32,032 nucleotides of DNA from Welwitschia mirabilis (Eukaryota; Gnetophyta; Gnetopsida; Welwitschiales): positions 56,139,906 to 56,171,937 of the forward strand of contig JBOZIK010000001.1 of NCBI GenBank assembly GCA_051453625.1. Reading direction: 5' to 3'. Every line of letters starts with the position of its first letter. Positions within the stretch are counted from its first letter, which is position 1. Of this stretch, positions 20,085 through 30,420 are shown piece after piece. Made by a program: the position numbers and the translations under genes. Below the pieces are notes generated by a model, which made no database searches, was not told the origin of the DNA, and saw only the letters and a program-made list of their open reading frames with translations.

Positions 20085-21040
20085 ATTGGTTTTTAATACC
20101 TTTTTAAAGATTTTAATTTATATGTTTCTTTGTCAAATCTTTGAGAAACCATGAATGGTCTAGTTTCATTTGGTAAAAAATTTGATTCATTTTTCTCAAT
20201 ATTGTTCCATTTAAGAATTAGTTCTTCAATGTTAAACTCTTTTGATTTTACCATTTTATTATATGTTTTGAAAATCCTTTTTTGATATTCTTGATTATGT
20301 TATAACACTTTTTGTCTTCTTGTCATCAAATAATTTGAAATGTACTAGTCTTACTTATTTTATTTTATCATTAATTTTAAGATCTTTAACTAAGGTTTTT
20401 AATTTTTTGAATAGATTTATAATTATTTTATTTCTTTATTCTTCTTAACCATTTGCTTATGGATATCATGGAGATGAATTAAAGTTCTTAATGTCCTCAC
20501 TTTGTAAAAATCCACCTAGTTCTAATAGTTTAAATTATGGATCGTTATTTGTAATAATTAAATATGAAAGACTAAATATTTAAGTTATAATACTAAGGAT
20601 GAATTTTTTTTTAATTGATTTGGTTTTATACTTCTTAATAGGATGTTATAATCCATTCAAAAAAATATTGTGATCATCTAAATGGACATATGAAATTTGG
20701 ATGGTTAAGATTTTAGGATATGAATTACATATGAAATCCACCTTTTAAGTACCCAAAGGGATTCAAAAGAATAAAAATTATTGACTCAACTATGAATTAG
20801 AGGAGAATGGATTCAACGTTGATGAAATTGCTTTACAAAGTCGTGAAAATCTTGATTTAAGAATTTCTAATAGTAATTACATCTTAGAATAAGAAAGGCA
20901 AAAGTATTTGCTGCTTGGTGAAAACCACATATTCATAAATGTGATTCTTTTAAGGCTGTAGCTTATTCATTTAGAACATCTAAAAGAATAATGTCATAAA
21001 TTTTTTGAAAAGTTAATTTGTGACCATAGAATATCTTAGA
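20085..21040 (-). pseudogene. Tat-like integrase remnant (fragment C)
   Basis: The minus-strand translation includes SLSYLIITNNDP (about 20,575-20,537), where the usual Ser/Thr-Asp of the second catalytic Asp is Asn-Asn-Asp. It then gives DIKNFNSSP, stop, YP, stop, ANG (about 20,490-20,447), the Ser-Pro-Tyr-x-Pro-Gln-x-Asn-Gly motif with Gln and Tyr/Trp codons now stops. The C-terminal part reads YQKRIFKTYNKMVKSKEFNI, EELILKW (about 20,300-20,200) and PNETRPFMVSQRFDKETYKL, matching the Lys-x-Arg-x-Phe-x-x-Gly-Asp-Leu-Val-Leu segment and the GPY-like strand. The zinc finger (expected 20,800-21,000) is not clear. Frameshifts are present. Confidence 0.65.
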
Positions 21041-21254
21041 TATTTTAATTTAAAAGTTTTTTTCTCCTAAGATTTGAAAATATTTTAAGGATGAGTTTGA
21101 TTTCAAAGATACTAAATTATAGAATCATGTCATAAATCTAATTGATAAGGTTAACCAATTAAAGTTAAAGGTTTACTAATCTACATGAACTTAATCTCAT
21201 GATTAGTAATGATTTTAATTAATCATAAGATTAATTATAGTCATATATAAAGAT

Positions 21255-21560
21255 TGGATTAGGATGGATTAAACCTGTTATGCAATAACTTACTAGATTA
21301 CTAGCATATTAATAATTGTTTTATTACTTTTAGATATAGATTTTAATTAGTACTCTAGAAATGTCTTAATAGATGATTAATAACCTTGAGATATTTCTAA
21401 AGAATTTTTTATCTACATTCATAGGATCCATTGATCTAATCAACTATTAGTTCAGAATCATCGAAAACTTTGAGATTTAAAAATTCTCTTAATAGTGATA
21501 GGTACTGTTTACTCAATAAGGCATCACATTCAACTATGTTGTTACTGTAAGAAAATTTGA
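21255..21560 (-). pseudogene. Archaeal-type second RNase H (aRNH) remnant
   Basis: The minus-strand frame reads SNNIVECDALLSKQYLSLLR, EFLNLKVFDDSELIVD, stop, INGSYECR, stop, KIL, stop, KYLKVINHLLRHF. The Asn-Asn-x-x-Glu start, the Asp-Ser-x-Leu-Ile-Val motif (21,442-21,463) and the Val-Asn-Gly that follows are diagnostic of the additional RNase H acquired by Tat-clade retrotransposons. The stops fit loss of Gln, Asp or Trp codons. Glu and Asp of the active site appear kept. Confidence 0.65.
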
Positions 21561-21719
21561 ATAAGAATAGTAAAATAGTATAGCATTAGAGAGAAAGAAT
21601 ATAATTCATAGTTCACCTCCATAGCTATTTTTAAATCCATTGAAGTAAATTTATTTATCCTAGTACTATATATATATTATATACATATGAGATTAATAAC
21701 TTTATCTAAGAAGTAATCT

Positions 21720-21965
21720 TTTTCTTTGTTTGATATATTTTTTATTAGAAACTTTGATAATTGATATATCATAGACTTCTCTTTAATGCACTTCTAGGAC
21801 TTAAATTCTACATCAAGTTTAACCAAAAGATATGCCCACTTTGTCAATCTTCTATGACTAGTTAAAGATTCTAATAAATGCTTTAGTACATTTTGTTCAC
21901 TAATGACTATTATTTTAGTATTTATCATGTAGTATTGAAACTTTTAAGTACTAAATACAAGAGTA
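21720..21965 (-). pseudogene. Gypsy RNase H end remnant (fragment C)
   Basis: The minus strand reads KFQYYMINTKIIVISEQNVL, KHLLESLTSHRRLTKWAYLL, VKLDVEF, stop, KCIKEKSMIYQLSKF. This matches the end of the RT-linked RNase H of Tat elements: a Tyr-Met strand, Leu-Lys-x-Leu-Leu, Gly-Arg-x-x-Lys-Trp, Glu-Phe-Asp, then Lys-x-Ile-Lys-Gly and Leu-x-Asp-Phe. It is truncated upstream at about 21,965. Confidence 0.6.
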
Positions 21966-21984
21966 AAATAGGTATTTTCTATGT

Positions 21985-22072
21985 CCAAGCTAACATAATT
22001 GATTCAATAATAATTACCTTAGTAACATCCAAGCTAAGATAATTGATTCAATAATAACTACCTTAGTAACAA
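21985..22072. repeat. 44-base tandem duplication
   Basis: Two nearly identical 44-base copies start at 21,985 and 22,029 (ccaagctaacataattgatt and ccaagctaagataattgatt). They differ by about two bases, so they are much younger than the surrounding pol decay. Confidence 0.85.
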
Positions 22073-22892
22073 AACACAAAAGAACATACTTTATTTCATG
22101 TCCAAAAGACGTGGCGAGCAGTGAGAAATTGGTTAGGATAATCATGATTAATCTTCTCATATCCTGAGAAGATTTTAAATGTGAATTTAAGATAATAGAA
22201 GCTAGGATTAAGTTATTTCATGTATCTCATTACTTTTTTAATTAGTAAATAAAATAACTTAAATTGCAATAAAACATCCTTCTTAAAAAAGATAGCAAAA
22301 AGAAACAATTGACTTCAAAATTCATGTGCACATAAAAAGGAAGACAAATGACATCAATTATAGAATGCTAATAGTCTGTTACCTCATTAACAATGTGCTT
22401 AAATACAACTAAATTACTTGCAAATTGGTCCTTTAATAAATTTGTGAATAGATTGCTTAATAAAAAACAAAATAAAGATAATAATTTACATTAAGAATTG
22501 CATTACATCTTCAACTAATTGCATACAGAAAAAGTTAATATGTAAATGAAAAATACTAGAATGTAAAGTGTGAAGGATGAAGTGAAATAAATTTGTATTT
22601 TTAACTAATAACTCTTTCACTAACATTGATTTGCAATAAAGAAATAAAAATAAAGCAAAACAAAAATAAAAGAAACAAAGATAAAGAACCTAGTTTAGAC
22701 ACATTCCCATAACATTTTAGTAAGGAAAACTTAAATGAAGTGCATGTTGTGAAACCAAATTAAAGATTCAATGAAGAATTACTAAAACCAAACTTTACTA
22801 TAGAGAAAAATGAAAGTACAAAAGGAGTTAACTAAAATTTTCCAAGTGAATTACAGCATTCAAACCTCCCTCTCTAATACAAAGGGTTATAT

Positions 22893-22900
22893 TTATAACG
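22893..22900 (-). promoter_or_regulatory. TATA-like site on the minus strand
   Basis: On the minus strand the text is CCGTTATAAATATAACCCTT, followed by a pyrimidine- and G-containing segment. It looks like an LTR or gene core promoter pointing toward fragment C, about 0.9 kb away. There is no second LTR or transcript evidence, so this is tentative. Confidence 0.25.
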
Positions 22901-23050
22901 GATTTTCACATGAATGTTTGGAAAAATCACAATAGAATATATTTTAATCCAAATATGGTTAGGAAGTATTTGGAATAGTGGTTGGCTTAACACATTTCAT
23001 CCTTTGATTCCTTGTCATTTTCTTAATGTTATATGTCATTAATCCTATCA

Positions 23051-23094
23051 TCTATTGATGGCATGTATTAAATCTATTGATGGCATGTATTAAA
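23051..23094. repeat. 22-base tandem duplication
   Basis: tctattgatggcatgtatta followed by aa occurs twice, exactly, at 23,051 and 23,073. The lack of any difference suggests a recent slip event. Confidence 0.9.
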
Positions 23095-23447
23095 TCTTTA
23101 ATACTTAATAAAAGTATGTTACATGTTGTTAAATTTTTATTATAATGCATTAAACATAAATATCTAACTATTGGACCATAGAACTGCCTTATAACCACGC
23201 AATAAATTTGTAAGTACTATTTTTTATCAATTACCAATAGGCTTTGATCATCACAGATCATTATTGTGTGACATCCCTCTAGTAAAATATGCCTATAATT
23301 GATAATAATTTAAAAGATCTCATTTACTTTCTCTAGGAGTTAATCTCATTAATTGTAATCTGTTATATTACCATGTAACAAAGGTTATTGCTAATTAATC
23401 AACCTGTAATAAGACTGTACATTACAATTACTCATTAGATTCTATTG

Positions 23448-23461
23448 CAAGCTTAAGCTTG
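23448..23461. repeat. 14-base perfect palindrome
   Basis: CAAGCTTAAGCTTG equals its own reverse complement. No neighbouring gene suggests a function. Confidence 0.8.
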
Positions 23462-23869
23462 TGACTAAATTAAAAAATAATATTAATAATTTATAATATT
23501 TTTATAAGTAATTTAATTGAAATAAATTTGGTTTCAAATGCATTTTGAGAATGGTATTTTAGAGTCTTTTTGGTTTGAATTATGTGATATAATATCTATT
23601 AGTATTAAAATATTATAGTGTTGTCACAGTCCCTTGCCTATCTTGTGATGATCCCTTCATTACACAATAATTAATGATTAAATTTAATTCCATTTAATAT
23701 GTTCATCAATTCATGATGTAGTATGAGATTATTAAAGTAAAGCACATAATGCAAGATTATAAAAAATAGATTAAGAAATTAAAAAGTCATTATCAATTCT
23801 TTACTTTTATGAATATAAATAAATAGAAGTACAAATTCATGAGGTACCTATTTCTTGAAATTCTTTACC

Positions 23870-25060
23870 CTCCTTTAGTAGTGGTGAATTTGTTGCATGT
23901 CCAATCTTAAGTCCCATGTTCATTTTAATTTCTATGACTCTACTAGTGAGGTTGGTCACTTGGAGATCTAAGGTCTACACATGAGCTTGTAATGGTTGTT
24001 GTAAATGTTGAATAAGTTCTCTAAGTTTTTGAGACTATCGAGTAAAAAATATCATGAGAGGGTATCCAATTGAGAATGTGATACCTTTGGAGGTTGTATT
24101 TGATCCTAGTATATGAGATAAATTTTTGTTTAAATACCTTCTTATAAAAGCCACTATTTGTGTTGGTGCCTCTTAAGTTAATTTGGGTACATTTTTGGAT
24201 TAAAAAATGGCATTCACGAGATAAGAAAAAGTTATAATAATGGGTGGATGACTACTAATTTCATAAAGTTAATGACAAGACTAAAAAAATTATAGGCTTT
24301 TACATTTTGCAAGATAAATACTAAGCTAGCATGAAATGTCATAACATTAGTGATTTGTGTTGTGGAATGAATATTAGTTGCGATGAGTTTAAATAAGACA
24401 CATGCCAAAGGAGAAAGAATTTTAATAGAAAGTCCTTTCTCAAAGGGTAATGTTAAAGCTTCATAGGTAATTTATTCTCCTATGAGAGCTCTAAAAAATT
24501 CCAAATTCTGCTCAATTATCCCTTAATTAATGTGGAGATGATTTCCCTCAAATGAAACATGATAGTTATTCTACAGGAGTACTTCTATGATCTTAACTTT
24601 ATTATGGCCTACATAAGATCAAATGATGATTTTTCATTTCATTTGATTAGGGTTCTCATTAAGAGGATGGTATTAATCTATGGTTATTATATGATAAAAT
24701 GCTCCAACTTGACTGACATAGTATTCTGTGTGTGTTGGGTTGATGAACTAGATCAAGGCACAGTGAGTTCATCAAGCCATAGTGAATCATCTCTTATACA
24801 GATGAACTATTTTTAGCAATATAGCATAATCCATTTCTAAAATAATGGTAGCCTTATGAAATCTCCTCCTCTTTTTTGCTGCCACTTGTATATTAGTGGT
24901 TCTGGTAGGCTATGTGATAGGAGGTTGTGTAATAGGATGTTATGTAGTAGGAGGAGTTCGAGTAGAAGCCTGCATAGTAGAGATTTTACTAGTTCTTTTA
25001 TTATATATGGGTTCTTTTGCTTATATTATGTTAAAATTATCATTAGAGGTCTTTGTAAAT
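23870..25060 (-). pseudogene. Plant-transposon-protein-like ORF remnant, minus strand
   Basis: Read on the minus strand, the N-terminal part (25,040-24,860) is basic and Pro/Thr-rich: KRTSKISTMQASTRTPPTT, stop, HPITQPPIT, stop, PTRTTNIQVAAKKRRRF. The middle (about 24,560-24,240) has the best frame: TYEALTLPFEKGLSIKILSP, LACVLFKLIATNIHSTTQIT, NVMTFHASLVFILQNVKAYN. This resembles the conserved domain of 'putative plant transposon protein' ORFs (Ser-Pro-x-Ala-x-x-x-x-Phe-x-x-x-x-Leu-x-Pro-x-x-x, then a hydrophobic helix). The C-terminal part (24,030-23,870) is coiled-coil-like: LRELIQHLQQPLQAHV, stop, TLDLQVTNLTSRV. Such ORFs accompany Athila and Tat elements. Which neighbour it belonged to is unknown, and the family call is from memory of the pattern only. 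Confidence 0.4.
24905..24985. repeat. 15-base minisatellite in the Pro/Thr-rich segment
   Basis: About five degenerate 15-base units (gctatgtgataggag, gttgtgtaataggat, gttatgtagtaggag, and two weaker) lie in a row. On the minus strand they encode the repeated Pro-Pro/His-Ile/Thr-Thr-Gln(stop) units, so the repeat is likely an old coding repeat. The plus-strand frames across it are shadows. Confidence 0.55.
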
Positions 25061-25601
25061 TTCAAAACTAACTTAAGAGAAATGTGCCTATTACAAAAAT
25101 AAAACACACCTTTCCCTAAAAAGGCATGTTGAAATTCCTTGAGAAATAATAGTTCCACAATATTAATGTAGTAAAATGATTGAATGAAATTTAATTGGGA
25201 TAGGTTTCTTCAAAAGAAAGGAAAAAATTAAAAAGAAAAATAGAGTAAGGGGTTTTAAAAACAATACTTTATTAAATTTTTTCTTAATTAATTTATGTAA
25301 TTTTAAATTTAAAGAAGGGAAGTTACTACTTTTTCCATCCCTCATCTCATCTATATAACATCAGAAGCCTTAGAATAATAGAAGATAACATAATTTTCTT
25401 AAAAAACTAACAAAGAAAATAATATCAAAGCCCTAATTTAACTAGAAATAATAAAAACAAAGAAAAAGAGAAAGAAATGAGCCTTACCCATGATGATGAG
25501 GTTTCATCTAATGCAAACGTCCTTATCTTCACATGTTGAAGTAGCTAAAAGAAGTGTAGAATAAAGTTTATAGTGCATAGGTAGTGGATACATCCCAATT
25601 T

Positions 25602-25683
25602 AAAAGAAAAAAAAAAGAAAAAAAAGCCAAAAAGAAAAAAAAAAGAAGAAGAAGAAGAAAGGAAGAAAGAAAAAAGGGAAAAG
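25602..25683. repeat. Polypurine run with GAA microsatellite
   Basis: About 80 bases are almost all A and G on the plus strand, broken only by CC at 25,627-25,628, with (GAA)n at about 25,645-25,659. Simple sequence; triplex formation is possible in principle. Confidence 0.85.
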
Positions 25684-25918
25684 TTTTAATCCTATTTATG
25701 TTTCTTAGATAATTTTTATCCTGAATGATACTATCACATCAGGATAGGGTTGTGAAAAATTACCATAAGTTTGTCTCTTATAGACAACATTTAATGTATG
25801 AGTAAACTGAAGTATCACTCTAGTTATTGTGTTGCAATGATTTATAATAAGTGTCATAAGAATTCTTGAGTGTTTATCTCTTATGCATTAGGTCACAACA
25901 TAGAGAGAATTAACTAAG

Positions 25919-25970
25919 AGTTATCGCATAGTGATAACTTGTAACAAGCTTATCTCTTTCACATAAAGAG
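25919..25970. repeat. Two adjacent small hairpins
   Basis: AGTTATC (25,919-25,925) pairs with GATAACT (25,933-25,939), and CTCTTT (25,954-25,959) with AAAGAG (25,965-25,970). Both stems are perfect but short; they could be chance in AT-rich DNA. Confidence 0.4.
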
Positions 25971-27907
25971 GTGATGAAACTATTTCTTCTCTATTAAGCT
26001 ATTGAATTCCTCTCATGTTTCATCGTGAGACAATGAAAGTACTATGATAAATTTTTTCTTATCTTTTGTATTTCATTTTTTTAATTATTATTTTTTTATT
26101 TTTATAAATGATTAATTATCATACTAACTGCCTTGCACTATACATATCTTATAAAGGGTGGTAGTACTTAGTCTTCATGTTCTTGTCTTACTCTCTTTCA
26201 TGAAAAAAGGTGAGTAGCAGCATAAAAAACCTAGGTTCATGGTGTTGATGCTTCACTTATCTACCTTCATGAAGGCTTAATAGATGTTCTATCTAGAGAA
26301 GGCTTATTTAATTACAAATTTTAACTTATAGAATTTAAAGTTCATTCCTCTATTTTGATTCTATAAATGATTTTTTCATTAACAATAAATACTAGTTAAT
26401 TTATTAATTCAAATGTTTCTCATCATGTAAACTAAGAGAATTGATAACATGTCATCATTCAAACCATAAATGCCAGTAAACATTATAAGCACAAGTGCTG
26501 ACACTCAAGAATTCTAAGTAACTAAGGCACTATTAAGACATAAGATTATAAAACAAGTTGCAAGATTAGAAAATCATAAAGCACAATCCCACAAAGTTAT
26601 AAAGAGGAACACATGATTAGAAAGAAGTGTGCAAGATTAAAAGGAAGTTCATAATAGCACAAGCAAGACAAAACGTTCACTAGATTACAAGTGAGCAGGA
26701 ATCTTGGAATGATAGATAAAGGTCATAACAAATGATAAATTAGAATAAGAACAATTAACATAATGGCAAAAGTTTTTATTAATAAATGTATATATTCATG
26801 AACTAACAAACTTAATCTACATATCACATAGGCCTAGTCTATTATGGATTTTGGATTTTAACTTTGTGTTTACTACTTAATGAGGAGTTGTTCTTCTCTT
26901 TAGGATTATCTAGATTTAAATCCATTGTGAGCATAACCATTGTATTCTTAGTTTTATCTAGTTGATTCAACATTAGCTCTTAAAAATTCTTGACAAACCA
27001 TTAAACTTAGATTTAAAAAAATGAATTTCAACTTGGTAAATCATATTTATTCACTTCTAATATACTCTTGCTAAGGAAAAGGGTTCTTATGCTTTGTTAT
27101 CAATACTAATAATTTTTAAAGTATGTCATTGGGAAGGCCATTAATTAAGGAAGTAATCATGTTTTCTATTTCTCTTATTTGAGTGTTGTGAAGTAAAGTA
27201 CTAGGAACCATTTATCCTTAGCCTAGTAAAGAGGTAGCATTCACATTTAACATCTATAAAAGCTTAATCTAGATAAGGTAGAAGTACATGTCCCCTTCTT
27301 AAGATTTGTCAATCCCTTATCAAATGAACATTGTTTTGAAAAAAACAAAAAAAAAAAGAATCAAGTTTAATTTTATAAGTGCAAAAAAGAAATCAGAAAG
27401 TCAACAAATTATTCTATAGTAGAAACAAGATTTTTAAAATTTTTAAATAAATCATGATATAAATAAAGGGAATAATAATACATTAAAAAATGTTTCATTA
27501 GATATGGATAATAAGAAATGAAATTCTTAGGGACTTTAGTATTTCATGTCAATATGATAAGTAATAACAATGTAAAAAATGAACTAATTAACGCGTGTTA
27601 TTAATTTAAAGTGCAACCATATACAACCAACTACTTCTCTAAGGGTAACATAGTTAACTATTAAAATTAAGCATATTAATCAATAAGGGTATATAATCAC
27701 GATGGATCTTCATATTAATCTAAAAGCATAATAGAATAACTAGGTCATTCCTCCTTGCGTGTACTAAAGTTTTTATAGTCTAGCATCTGATAATAAACTA
27801 TGTTAATGTGATGTAAAAACACTATAGTATAAGATCCTAGGTTATGGTTTGACTTATAAATGAAAATGGAATATGTATTATTATTCTTACTGACATTCAT
27901 ATATAAT

Positions 27908-28005
27908 GTAGGTAGGTTCTTATGTAGCTATCTGAGTACTCTCTTTTAGATGTTCAATTTCTTTATCACAAGTAGGTAGGTTCTTAGATTAGTACTTGAG
28001 TGTTT
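27908..28005. repeat. Imperfect direct repeat, period about 64
   Basis: gtaggtaggttctta occurs at 27,908 and 27,972, each followed by a related (t)agta/cta-ctgagt segment and ctct/ttctc. Confidence 0.55.
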
Positions 28006-28539
28006 CTCTATTTTTCCTTTTTGCAAATACTAAAATAAAAAATATATATAATATATATTTCTTATTTTTGGACATAACTTTCTAAAGATAATAGATTACT
28101 GTGTTTCTACTATACTTATGTATTTGATCTCTTTTATGTAATGTAAATGATATAACATAGGAAAGTGTTGTGATGTGGAGGAAAAAGATGAAAAAGTATC
28201 GTTTAAATTAACTAGTTTAAAAGTATGACATGAATTGGATACGAATAGTTCAAATCAAAAGGAATAATCATACCTCTTCACAATTTTACACATTTTGTTG
28301 TTAAAAAGAAAGTCACCATTTTCATGCTAATCATACCAATGTAAGTAAGTAAACATCATGGCAAAAGTGATTATTACTGATAATCTTGAGAATTTTAAAG
28401 AAAGTTAGTAGATGATAATAAATAAAAATTTGCAAATCTACTTATTTAATCAAAAATTCAAATTTTAAAAGATGACATAAGTAAGGGCACAATTATCAAA
28501 AGTACAAAATTTGAAGAGATTCTTTAATGTTCATAGAAT

Positions 28540-29620
28540 AATCTTTAAGTATGTTCTCATGATATAATTTTCACTCTTGACCATTTATAATGAATTCACT
28601 ACCATTAGTTAGGTTTCTTATGAGTACACTTCCATTATAACTTATGTTAATTTCCTTAACATTTCTTCCAATTTTATTACAATATTTTTTTGAAAAATTT
28701 ATGTAGTCTCATGTTGTAGAGAAAATCTTGTCTCTAAGGTTGAAATTCTTCCTTCTAGTTTTTTTTTTAATCATAATTATATTTATATTATTTCTTCATT
28801 ATTCATTGATGGTTAACTATATTATATATTAGTTTATCTAACTTCTCTAGTTGCGTTATCCTTTTTGAATATTTACTGCATTATCGAGGTTGAGTTTGTT
28901 TTATCAACTTTCATGATTTGTATTGAATATTCACTGGTAATAAACATTGTTTTTCATAAATTAATTGATAAGAAGTATAATCTAAAAATTTCATGCAAGT
29001 GGTTCTATAAGCTCACAAAGCATCATTTAATTTCTTATAATGATCTTTAAGGTTGGAACTTATTATTTTAGACAAAATCTTTTTAATCTCACGATTGAAT
29101 TTCTTAATCTAACCATTGGTCTATAGATGATAAGCAATTACCACTTTGTGAATACTCTTTGCTGACTTAATTATCTTTGTCATTGTTTAATTAATAAAAT
29201 GATTTTCTCGGTTACTAATGAGGACTAGTGGATGATTAAAATGTTGTAAAATGTATTCTTAAAAGAAATTGATAATAACATTGACATATTTTATTTTATG
29301 GCTTGAGATTCAACCCATTTTGTAACATAATCAATTCCCCACACATAAAAAGGTTCACATTCTAGGGTCATGTTCATTAGCATCTCATCTCTTTTACAAA
29401 TTCCTTTTAGTCATTGATAATGATCACATTTTAAATCATTATCATGTAAATATTTAAACATAGTTGGCTAATAAAATCTACTTTGTAGGATTTTATGAGT
29501 AGTTCTATCCCCATTAAAGTATCCTTCTTAGTTACTATTATGGCATAATCGTAAGATATCAGGTTGTTTCCATTTAAGAATACATCTTTGTGTAATTTCA
29601 TCTTTAGAAATTAGATGAAA
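28540..29620 (-). pseudogene. Athila-like integrase remnant (fragment E)
   Basis: Zinc-finger text CHNSN, stop, EGYFNGDRTTHKILQSRFY, stop, PTMFK begins near 29,545. Then RDEMLMNMTLECEPFYVWGI is followed directly by DYVTKWVESQAIK. In Athila the Gly-Ile-Asp-Phe and Asp-Tyr-Val-x-Lys-Trp motifs are separated by about 18 residues, so an internal deletion joined them. Further on are PLVLISNRENHFIN (about 29,230-29,190; catalytic Asp is Asn), TNG, stop, IKKFNREIKKIL (Glu now Lys), KDHYKKLNDAL, stop, AYRTT, YQLIYEKQCLLPVNIQYKS and a C-terminal SYNGSVLIRNLTNGSEFIIN near 28,640. All catalytic residues except the first Asp are lost. Confidence 0.8.
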
Positions 29621-29849
29621 AAAAAGACTTTCCCATATGTAATTATTAATTTTTTAAAAGAATAATTTATTATCTTTATTTCACCAATTATGTGGAATTT
29701 GTAAAGTGGATAAATAATTTATACTATTAGCATAACAAGGGTTTTTTTTTATATGTGGATTAGTACAGATTTTGAACAACTTTTCATATGAGAATATATC
29801 ATCAAAGGTATTTTTAGGATGACATCCCTTTGGTACTTCTAAATCAAAG

Positions 29850-30420
29850 AGATGATATGCTATTATGTAATCATGGATTCATTTATCTTGAATGTATAAG
29901 TCAAATTCTTACATTAATCAATAGCAACATATAACTTGAACATTATTAATTTACTTTATTGCTAGGAATTTAATAGTTGAGTGGTCTATATAATTGTGGA
30001 TTTTAAAACCTACAAGGTAGTACTGAAACTTATTAAGTGCAGTGACAATAACAAGAAACACTTTTATCAATGAAAACTTACTAGACTGGTAAGGTTATAA
30101 ACACATGAATCTAGAGGTCCTAAGTTCAAATCCTTGCATTAGTAGGAAATATAAAAAAAATGAAAGTTTACATAGGCTTAAGTGTGACTGGGTACTTATG
30201 TGGTATAAAATTACCTACCTGCCATTACCTTCGAGAAAAATAAGCAATTCTTTTTATGTTGTTTTGTAGTTACATTGTGTTTAATTAAGGATTTTCAAAA
30301 TGTGATAGATAAGATGTAACTTAGTGTCAATGTATTATCCTAAGATAACACCTATAGCCATGTTACTATCATTACACATAATATTAATAATATAATTCTA
30401 ATTGGATGCACTAATAATGG
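29850..30420 (-). pseudogene. RNase H remnant split by a SINE (fragment E)
   Basis: On the minus strand the first half reads CNDSNMAIGVILG, stop, YIDTKLHLIYHILKILN and NYKTT, stop, KELL up to about 30,242. After the inserted SINE it resumes near 30,060 with LLVIVTALNKFQYYLVG-like text, IHNYIDHSTIKFLAIK and QDK. The Asp-x-Ser/Asn pair (usually Cys-Asp-Ala-Ser) and the Ile-Asp-His Asp are kept. The insertion lies in the helix that contains the catalytic Glu. Frameshifts and stops occur. Confidence 0.65.
30066..30241 (+). mobile_element. Probable tRNA-derived SINE
   Basis: A tRNA-like head carries an A-box-like TAGACTGGTAAGG (30,082-30,094) and a B-box-like AGTTCAAATCC (30,123-30,133; consensus GGTTCGAATCC with C-to-T and G-to-A decay), 30-40 bases apart as in pol III promoters. 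A non-tRNA body follows, ending in ACCTACCTGCCATTACCTTC and a short A-rich tail. It splits the RNase H of fragment E. Flanking AAGAAACACTTTT (30,053-30,065) and AAGCAATTCTTTT (30,242-30,254) match at 10 of 13 bases, as an old target duplication would. Family unknown. Confidence 0.6.

Larger units (their letters stand above)
20085..21965 (-). mobile_element. Tat/Ogre-like Ty3/gypsy fragment C, minus strand
   Basis: On the minus strand, from high to low coordinates, there are an RNase H (21,965-21,720), a second RNase H of archaeal type (21,560-21,255) and an integrase (about 21,040-20,085). This order, with two RNase H domains before integrase, is the hallmark of the Tat clade (including Ogre). 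RT, protease, gag and both LTRs were not found. A 44-base tandem duplication at 21,985 lies just beyond the 5' break. Confidence 0.65.
22080..23865. other. AT-rich stretch without recognised gene
   Basis: No protein similarity was found on either strand. It holds a GC-richer patch at 22,108-22,125 (gacgtggcgagcagtgag), a TATA-like site on the minus strand near 22,895, a 22-base duplication at 23,051 and a 14-base palindrome at 23,448. Confidence 0.5.
25070..28535. other. Long AT-rich stretch without recognised gene
   Basis: I could not recognise any protein on either strand. It may be the post-pol and LTR region of fragment E, which reads leftward. It contains a polypurine run (25,602), small hairpins (25,919-25,970), a direct repeat (27,908) and an A-rich run near 27,340. 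The minus-strand frame at 25,163-25,345 is Lys/Phe/Leu-rich and AT-driven. Confidence 0.45.

Noticed and set aside
22108-22135. Possible primer binding site (gtggcgagcagtgag)
   Set aside because: Only the first six bases resemble the TGGCGA start of Tat/Ogre primer sites, the rest does not fit, and no LTR end CA stands just before it.
24559-25102. Plus-strand frames of 85, 71 and 68 residues, one with repeated Arg-Leu-Cys units
   Set aside because: They overlap a 15-base minisatellite and run antisense to a better supported minus-strand pseudogene.
25602-25683. Polypurine run as a retrotransposon polypurine tract
   Set aside because: It is far longer and more A-rich than the tracts at 3286 and 17,441, and no LTR start follows it on the plus strand.
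28865-29050. Plus-strand frame of 61 residues
   Set aside because: It is antisense to well recognised Athila integrase text (DHYKKLNDAL and YQLIYEKQCL).
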